A stretch of 64,000 bases of DNA, from contig JAPFBE010000013.1 in the NCBI GenBank assembly GCA_034336665.1, positions 18,579,056-18,643,055 of the forward strand. Direction: 5' to 3'. The notes under the pieces were generated by a model that was not told the DNA's origin, searched no databases, and saw only the letters and a program-made list of their open reading frames with translations. Positions 58,801 to 64,000 of the stretch are shown piece after piece. How positions within the stretch are numbered: the first letter of the stretch is position 1; each line of letters starts with the position of its first letter. This DNA is from Luscinia megarhynchos. Taxonomy: Eukaryota; Chordata; Aves; Passeriformes; Turdidae. Both the position numbers and the translations under genes were made by a program.

Positions 58801-61800
58801 TCAATTCCAGTATTTTCTTTGCACCCAGTTTAGGGGCTTCCTTTATTAGAGGTTACATGCTTTTCAGAATTAGAATTTTCCTCTTTAAGTTGTGTCTCTT
58901 AATTGTTTATCCTGTGGGTCTTTGCAATTGTATCTGGCAAGTAGTCTCCCAATGAAAAGCAAATTTTCGTCTTGGAGCAAGAGGAGATCTGAGTGTCTCC
59001 AGACAGCTGGAGTATGCTCTGTGGATGAACCCACCCAGGAGAATTATGCAGTCAATACCCAAAAGGCAGTGTTGTTCAAAACACATTCAAAAAGGCCATA
59101 GCCTTACAAACCTAATCCAAAATAAATTGCAATGGAAGTGGTAGAATTTAAACTCCAGTCTGAGAAAGGAAGTGGATATGGGCTGTGCAACAAACTGGCT
59201 GCTGTGACATTGTGTGAAGTAAGCTGAGTTGCTCTTAAACATCGTGTGTGTGTTCAAGTGGGAGTTGCATCTTTATATTTCTGCTTGGCTTATTTTCGAT
59301 GACTGTCTGTTTTAACACCTGGGGGTATTTTTCTGGGTCTTGCTTACTGTAGAGTGCTACCTCGTAGTTGAGGAGTGGAATAAAATGTAATGCTGTCTTT
59401 TGTGTGCATGCTACTTTTCTACCTGGTCACTAAGTGCTTTAGAAAATTTGCTCTGTTTTACTGGAGGCTTCTTGTTCACAGGAAAATCAAGATTGTTTGT
59501 TCCAGAGTTCTGAGAAACGTGTGCAGATCCTACATGAAAGCTGTTTAAAGAAAAATATTTGAGTTTTTAAACACTACTGCATGATATGTTAGAGGCAATG
59601 TAGTGTACATAGTATCTGGCTAAGGTAAAATTACATGGCTAGGTTTTTCTTACCCTGGTCTTACTTTGTGTTTATCTACTCTCCTTGTGTTTGAAATTTC
59701 TTACTGAGATGATTTTTTTTTCCTCAAAGAGACTAAAAATATTGATCTTTAATTATCAAGCCTCTAGGATACATGAATTTAACAAGAAGTTTGTTTCTCT
59801 AGATTTCAGTGCAGTACTTATGATTTACTGTTATATGTATGGCAGGCAACCCAAAGTTATCTTGACGAACATCCTGAGTACGAAAATTGGAAGAAAGTAC
59901 ACAGACAGCCATGTAATAATTGATGCAAATTTACCTGCTGCTGACAAATTGCAATCGGGCCAACTACCCTCATCAGCTGTTGCCAGCCTACAGACATGTC
60001 AAATATTAAGTTCTCCTCATGAAAGTTCTTTTCTTTCTGAAAGGTATGTTACTCACTGCTGATTTTGCCAGTCTTCCTGAAATGACTCAACTTCACAATG
60101 GAAAAGAATTTCCCTGAAACAGCTCTTGTTCTACTCTTTTCTTGAATCAGGAGATCACTTTCCTGAGTGCAAATTAACATGCTTCTCCAATGGGCCATTT
60201 TAACATTGCATTTGTTCTGGGTTGGTGGACCTGGTAAAAGGCTGCTTTTCTTTCTTAGAAGGAATTTCTGTTTGCAGTGCATCACTGTGTTGTTTTGGGA
60301 AGAAACACAAGTAATTCAAACTCATCTAAATTGGTTTTGTGTCCAGAGCCACAATCTTGATTTCCTGTTGGTGTTAGTGTTCTAGCATGATTTAAAATAA
60401 CTTCCATTGCAAAATATCTCCAAATTTCTCTCTGTGATAATTAATTTCTTTTCACATTAACTGGTGGTCTCAGTATTCCTAACAGGGTGGCTTTGGGTAA
60501 GGGCTATGTGTGTCTTCTTACCACTTAACATCTACTTTTTATCTTTTTTTCCTATATTAGGTTGACTGAGCATCACAGTAATGTTTGACATATAAAACTT
60601 GGAGAAATCAGATATTAGAATTAGATAACATCTGTTCTGGTCTAAGGTGGCAGTTGCATTCAAAGTAAGCTGTCTCCTTTTGTCTGTTATGCTTACATCT
60701 TCACTCAGCGGCAAATTTTCCACAGGAAAAAATAGCAGGAAATTCTGAGGAAGACAGTAGAAAGATGAAGAGAAGAATGATGTGGGGGTTTTACTTGAAG
60801 GCAGTGATTAACAGTTCTCAGGTTACAATTAAGAAAAGTCAGTCATATTTCTCATTCTGATACATCAACATCTTAGAGAACTGAAATTAATAGCAATTTT
60901 TTTTTTCCTATTGGGTTGCCCATTGCTGCTGAAATTAAACTAACAAAGCTTAAATTTAAATGAGGTTTCAAGAGAACAGTTTATTAGGCTGTCTGATTTT
61001 AAAGGATTGTGTTTGTTGGTAATAATTTTCTGTAACTTAAAGCTGGCTGAAATGTGAGGTGTTTGGATTGTTGTGAGTTTAGATTTTTGGGGTTTTTTGG
61101 TTTTGCTTTATTGCAAAATAAGACTAATTTTTTAGTATCTGATTTCTTCACTTTGTAAAGTTTTGGATGATGAGAGGAAGTGGATTTATAGGGAGGAAAA
61201 CGTGAACTCTTGTATTTAACCTTCTAAATCTGAGGGTATGTCTTGTGTATTTTTTCTGGCTCATATCTGGAGCACAATAGCACATATTAAACACAATAAT
61301 GGTTTGAACTAGTAATTTTTTTAGTAGTTGTGAACTCAGCTTGCTTTAGATTTGGAGTGGTTCATTGTTTGAATGATTAATATTCTATACCTGTTGTGTG
61401 ATTTTCTGATGTATGGTGTAAAATGCTTTTTTTATCAAGAACCAACATTAGGATGATTTTTCACCCTTCTCCAGTGACTAGCACTTTAGTGAAATTTGTA
61501 ATAGATACCAAATTGGAAATGGAGAATTTAGGAGTTACTTCAACAAAGTCACAGCTTGATCCTGGTCATGTAAGAAAAGTCAGTGCATTACATACACTTG
61601 GCACTGATTCTTTTGGGGTCTCTTCTTTGGAGGAGAATAATAAAAGCTCTCCCCCTTCTAAATGTTATGCATATGTGTGCACATGATCATACAGAGAGTC
61701 TTTTGTACCATCAGAGTAGCTAGAATGTGTGCTTTGTATTGCTGAAAATTGCACTAGTCTTGTACCATGGAAGAGAATAGGCAAAGAATTGTGTGTCATC

Positions 61801-64000
61801 AGAAAAGGGTGGTAGTAAGTTAACTCATCTCTACCAGGTAGAACTTAGTGCCAGTTCTCTTTCCATTCTTGCTCTTGATATTACAGAATTGGTGGATTTC
61901 TGTTGCTTTATTGCAACCCAATGTAAAATGCCTTTATTTAAGTGAGCGCTGCCCTGTCAGTATAACTAATGAATTTGAGGTAGGCTTTAAATGTAAAGAA
62001 ACTTAGAGTTTGCAGCATTTGTTTCCCATGGTTGTTAAAAGCACTTTACAATATATATTGCCATAGCTTCATAGGCGATAAGGGGGGTGCATTTTAAACT
62101 GAATTATCAGCAAAGCTGGAATTGAAAATAAAATGTACAGAACTTAGGTATAAAGCACATATGTTTAGGAAAATATATTAGGTGCAACAGGCCTATTCAG
62201 GTGCTTTCTGTTGTTAAATACCCTGAATTGTGATATTGATGTCAAACAAATGCTGAAAAACACTTGATGATTTTGTATGGTCTTCTAATATGGTCAAATC
62301 TATACAGCTGTTATGCATACAAATATTTTAGTTGAGAGAGAAGTGTGGGTTCCAAAATAAAGTTTTGTATATTGACTTGTCTAGTCCATGGAAGACTGTC
62401 TTGTTCTTTATACAGAATGAACAATAGCACTTACTGGAAACTACTTCTGTATGTGGTCCAATTCATGATTCTTTGTGAATGGAAAGATCGTCAGTAATTT
62501 TTTCACAATGCTCATCACTGTAGTATTGGAGCACTCCAGAAATCTTTGTCTGTTCTGAATTCCCAAAGAGCACTCATACTCCAGTTTCTAGATAGGTCAC
62601 TAAAGAGTAGTCATCTGTTCCAAAAGTGTTCATCAGTTTTGGTTGTCTGGTTAGAGATGTAGAGAATGTTTTTTGCCATGGTGGGTAATGATTTTTAGGA
62701 GTTAGAGCTTGGCTGTCAGTGATATCAGACATTGTGAGGATCACTTAGCTCTTTGAAAATTTGAGACCACAACATTCTGAATTGAACATATTATGAAATG
62801 ATGAACACAAAATCCATTTGGATTAAGTACTGTAATCCTTTTCTCGCTCTCTCTGTTGCTTGCTCTCTTTCATCTTCCATCCTTCTTCACCACCTTTAAA
62901 GTTACTGTTTCAGGCCCTTTTGAACAAGAATTTCTAGTTCAATTAATTTCACATTTTGGGGTCTTACTCAATGGATTCTATCAGCAGTTCTGAATCCAAG
63001 TTAAAAATATACTACATCACCGTATTCATTACAAAAGCAAGGATAGTCAACTGACTTTTCTCTTTTTTTCTTATGTGTTCTTATTGCAGTCATTCCTTAC
63101 AGCAAAATAATGTTTCAGTATCTGATCTCAAGCATGTCAGATTCTCATACTGTGCTTTTTAGAAGCATCTGTTTCATAAAAAATCTTAGAGTATCTGTGT
63201 ATTTCCACGACTAGACTGAATTTGTGTTTCATTTGGCAAGGTCCTCATGTTTATGGAAGAGGCAGAAGTTTGAAGTCTGATCAACTCTTCTTTCTGTTGG
63301 GATTTTTATTCAGTTTTGTTTCAAAATTAAAGATAAGTCATAGTTAATATTATTTGCAGGTCTGAACATTGCCTGAGAAGGACAGATGATGAACTGTGTA
63401 AATTGACCAAGGCTTCTAAGGAACTAGAAAAACCTAATGCTGTCACTTTCAGAAGACGAGAGCTGCAGAAGAAAGGTCTGTAGTGAGCAGTCATCTGGCA
63501 GTTAAGTATGAATTTTGGAGAGTGTTGAAATGTTTTTCTTTTTACTGTAGTATTGTGAGGAGATCACAGAAATAAATTGAGGTGTTGCATGTAGTGTATG
63601 CGTTTCCTCAGAATGCATATTTTTGTACAGATACAGTAAAAATATATCAAATGCCTGGTTTTAAATAGGAGTAAAGCTATGGTGAATCAAATCTGTGGAA
63701 GAAAAATAATCTTGATGTTCTAAAAATTCTTATAATAAAAATGTAATCCATTAAGAATCCTCAAATGGTTTGTGAACCCTGCTAAAACATTAATGCTAGA
63801 CAATACTTGCTTTCACTGCTGAAGAATTACAACCTTTTTGCCCACTCTCCAGGCATAATGTGCTGTCTTTGTATGCTGGTTACTAATATTTGCAGGTTAC
63901 AACAGGAGATTGAGAATGTTGCATTTGGCAGAAGATAAAGAAACTGTGGAAAGTGCAATTTTTTGTTTGGAAAGAAGCTATGAATTTGGTTATACCCTTG
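46859..64000 (+). CDS. SENP7: SENP7, SUMO-specific protease 7 (5' part; continues past right edge)
   Basis: Exons that join in phase: 46859-46899 (ATG 46870), 49392-49499, 51714-51808, 58150-58344, 59846-60043, 63360-63475, 63896-64000+. The product starts [10 protein letters not shown] and [20 protein letters not shown], then [18 protein letters not shown], two related units starting QPRVILTNV and QPKVILTNI, then [17 protein letters not shown] and [14 protein letters not shown]. This aligns with the disordered N-terminal half of human SENP7 as recalled ([26 protein letters not shown]). SENP7 removes SUMO-2/3 from poly-SUMO chains in the nucleus and binds HP1 through this N-terminal region; its C48 cysteine protease domain lies beyond the window. 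Divergence from human is high, so exon ends rest mainly on splice sites and phase. Confidence 0.88.
49392..49499 (+). CDS. SENP7: SENP7 coding exon 2
   Basis: The acceptor is CTATTTTCAG and the donor GAG/GTAAAG; 36 codons in phase 0 both ends. [13 protein letters not shown] matches the human EDVHVQSPLSKF segment as recalled. Confidence 0.8.
51714..51808 (+). CDS. SENP7: SENP7 coding exon 3
   Basis: The acceptor is TTTTTGTTTCAG and the donor TTGG/GTGAGA. It encodes [18 protein letters not shown], a basic possible nuclear localisation signal, then [12 protein letters not shown]. It leaves two bases (GG), which join G at 58150 to give glycine. Confidence 0.8.
52835..52857 (+). other. 23-nt micro-exon-like segment in SENP7 intron
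   Basis: TTTTGGGGAGGTGAATGACT plus three more bases lies between a strong acceptor (TATTTTTTTCAG) and donor G/GTAGGT. Its length is not a multiple of 3 and SENP7 exons join in phase without it, so if used it would shift the frame. Confidence 0.3.
52858..55204. other. SENP7 intron, nothing recognised
   Basis: AT-rich intron with no supported exon or repeat family. Confidence 0.45.
55205..55230. repeat. Poly(T) tract
   Basis: An uninterrupted run of 26 T. Confidence 0.95.
55382..55673. mobile_element. Non-autonomous hAT-like DNA transposon (MITE), about 292 bp
   Basis: The left end TAGTGGTCTCCAAAGTGT and the reverse complement of the right end, CAGTGGTCTCCAAAATGT, match at 16 of 18 positions. 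CAGTGGT-C-CAAA ends are characteristic of hAT/Charlie-type elements. Flanks (TGTCTAGA and GGTCTGGG) share only a degraded remnant of an 8-bp duplication. No transposase frame. The middle has a CR1-like scrap (GAGTTTGGAAAAAACCTTTA). Confidence 0.6.
55690..56220 (-). mobile_element. LTR fragment related to the 9.2-kb LTR, opposite strand
   Basis: Read on -, CACATAGGTGGTTTAGAGTC, GGTTGTTTATTGTTTCTTAT, the ATGGATGGCATGAAGAAGGA block and TTCTAACAATCTAATTTG follow the central and 3' part of the 9244-10154 LTR in the same order. The U3 side (56.2-56.6 kb) is too diverged to align by eye, and neither terminus nor a target duplication could be fixed. Confidence 0.65.
56790..57514 (+). repeat. CR1 LINE 3' portion, about 700 bp (sense on +)
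   Basis: CACTACAGCCTGGGGAAAGC, ATGAGCCAGTGTGCCCAGGT, GGAGCGAGTCCAGGGAAGGG, ACTGGGCCTGTTCAGTCTGG, GAGGTTCAGATTGGGTATCA and TTTTTCAACCCTTAGG in CR1 order, ending in the TTTCTGTAAG-like 3' end. It carries part of the reverse transcriptase C-terminal/3' UTR region, decayed with no open frame. It is the longest CR1 in the window. Confidence 0.88.
58150..58344 (+). CDS. SENP7: SENP7 tandem exon A with HP1-box-like PRVIL
   Basis: The acceptor is TATATGTATGGCAG and the donor AAAAG/GTATGT; 195 nt, so phase is preserved. It encodes [38 protein letters not shown] and LFLSK. Contains P-x-V-x-L (PRVIL), the consensus for binding the HP1 chromoshadow domain. Confidence 0.88.
59846..60043 (+). CDS. SENP7: SENP7 tandem exon B with HP1-box-like PKVIL
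   Basis: A copy of exon A: same 17-base intronic lead-in (TGTTATATGTATGGCAG) and same donor GTATGT; 198 nt, same phase. It encodes [40 protein letters not shown] and SFLSER. Contains PKVIL. Confidence 0.88.
60044..63359. other. SENP7 intron(s)
   Basis: Apart from the candidate exon at 61441, nothing recognised. AT-rich with several T-tracts. Confidence 0.45.
61441..61569 (+). CDS. Candidate SENP7 alternative exon
   Basis: An open frame preceded by TTTTTTATCAAG and containing a donor-like CAT/GTAAGA at 61570; its entry phase agrees with exon B (AG+A). The peptide begins [20 protein letters not shown]. The exit phase (0) does not fit the exon at 63360, so at least one more exon would be needed. 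The frame stays open to 61680 with a protein-like composition. Confidence 0.3.
63360..63475 (+). CDS. SENP7: SENP7 exon ([14 protein letters not shown]...)
   Basis: The acceptor is TATTATTTGCAG and the donor AAAG/GTCTGT (weak). It joins exon B in phase ([10 protein letters not shown]) and leaves one base for the next exon. Lysine- and arginine-rich, ending [10 protein letters not shown]. Confidence 0.75.
63896..64000 (+). CDS. SENP7: SENP7 exon, cut by window edge
   Basis: The acceptor is CTAATATTTGCAG. It encodes [20 protein letters not shown] then [19 protein letters not shown] corresponds to the KRRLRNN segment of human SENP7. The exon end is outside the window or at the last base. Confidence 0.7.

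Noticed and set aside
1..64000. CRISPR arrays, operons, phage or bacterial elements, tRNA/rRNA genes
   Set aside because: None seen. Split genes, CR1 and ERV LTRs make this vertebrate nuclear DNA, and no cloverleaf with tRNA A/B boxes was found by eye.

Overview
The window is vertebrate nuclear DNA, almost certainly from a bird. Genes are split by introns with GT-AG sites, promoters sit in CpG-rich islands, and the interspersed repeats are CR1 LINE fragments plus avian-style ERV LTRs. The 40.4-41.05 kb LTR looks passerine-like to me, from memory only. Gene content and order match human 3q12.3 read backwards (SENP7 - ARB2BP/FAM172BP - TRMT10C - PCNP - ZBTB11), with TXNL4B added between TRMT10C and the FAM172-type gene. 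All gene names come from recalled protein similarity; no search was run.

Layout. 1-17.2 kb: ZBTB11 on +, ten exons from the integrase-like/BTB region to the stop; exon 1 lies left of the window. Its introns hold CR1 pieces and two related solo LTRs, each with a 6-bp target-site duplication. 17-25.3 kb: 3' UTRs and the space between convergent genes. 25.3-32.6 kb: PCNP on -, five exons, complete at 178 codons, with a CpG island at its start. 33-34 kb: CR1 fragments. 34.7-36 kb: TRMT10C on -, with its catalytic body and mitochondrial leader in different frames. 37.3-38.5 kb: a CR1 copy, then a CpG island that looks like a shared divergent promoter of TRMT10C and TXNL4B and carries a 19-bp tandem repeat. 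38.5-39.9 kb: TXNL4B on +, three coding exons, complete at 149 codons. 40.4-41.05 kb: a solo LTR with a perfect 5-bp duplication. 41.9-42.9 kb: a FAM172B/ARB2B-type gene on -, with an intact long exon but degraded catalytic motifs. 45.1-45.9 kb: a CpG island, the probable divergent promoter of ARB2B and SENP7, with a 64-bp unit in triplicate, each unit holding a splice-donor-like site. 46.9 kb to the right end: the 5' half of SENP7 on +, including two tandem related exons that each carry a P-x-V-x-L HP1-binding box.

These are housekeeping genes with no operon-like logic: a mitochondrial/transcriptional regulator (ZBTB11), mitochondrial RNase P (TRMT10C), spliceosome (TXNL4B), nuclear protein turnover (PCNP), SUMO/heterochromatin (SENP7). 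The most notable points are the tandem HP1-box exons, the triplicated donor-bearing promoter unit, the 19-bp promoter minisatellite, the likely pseudo-enzyme ARB2B, and two one-base frame breaks in otherwise conserved genes (ZBTB11 and TRMT10C). The frame breaks may be assembly errors.
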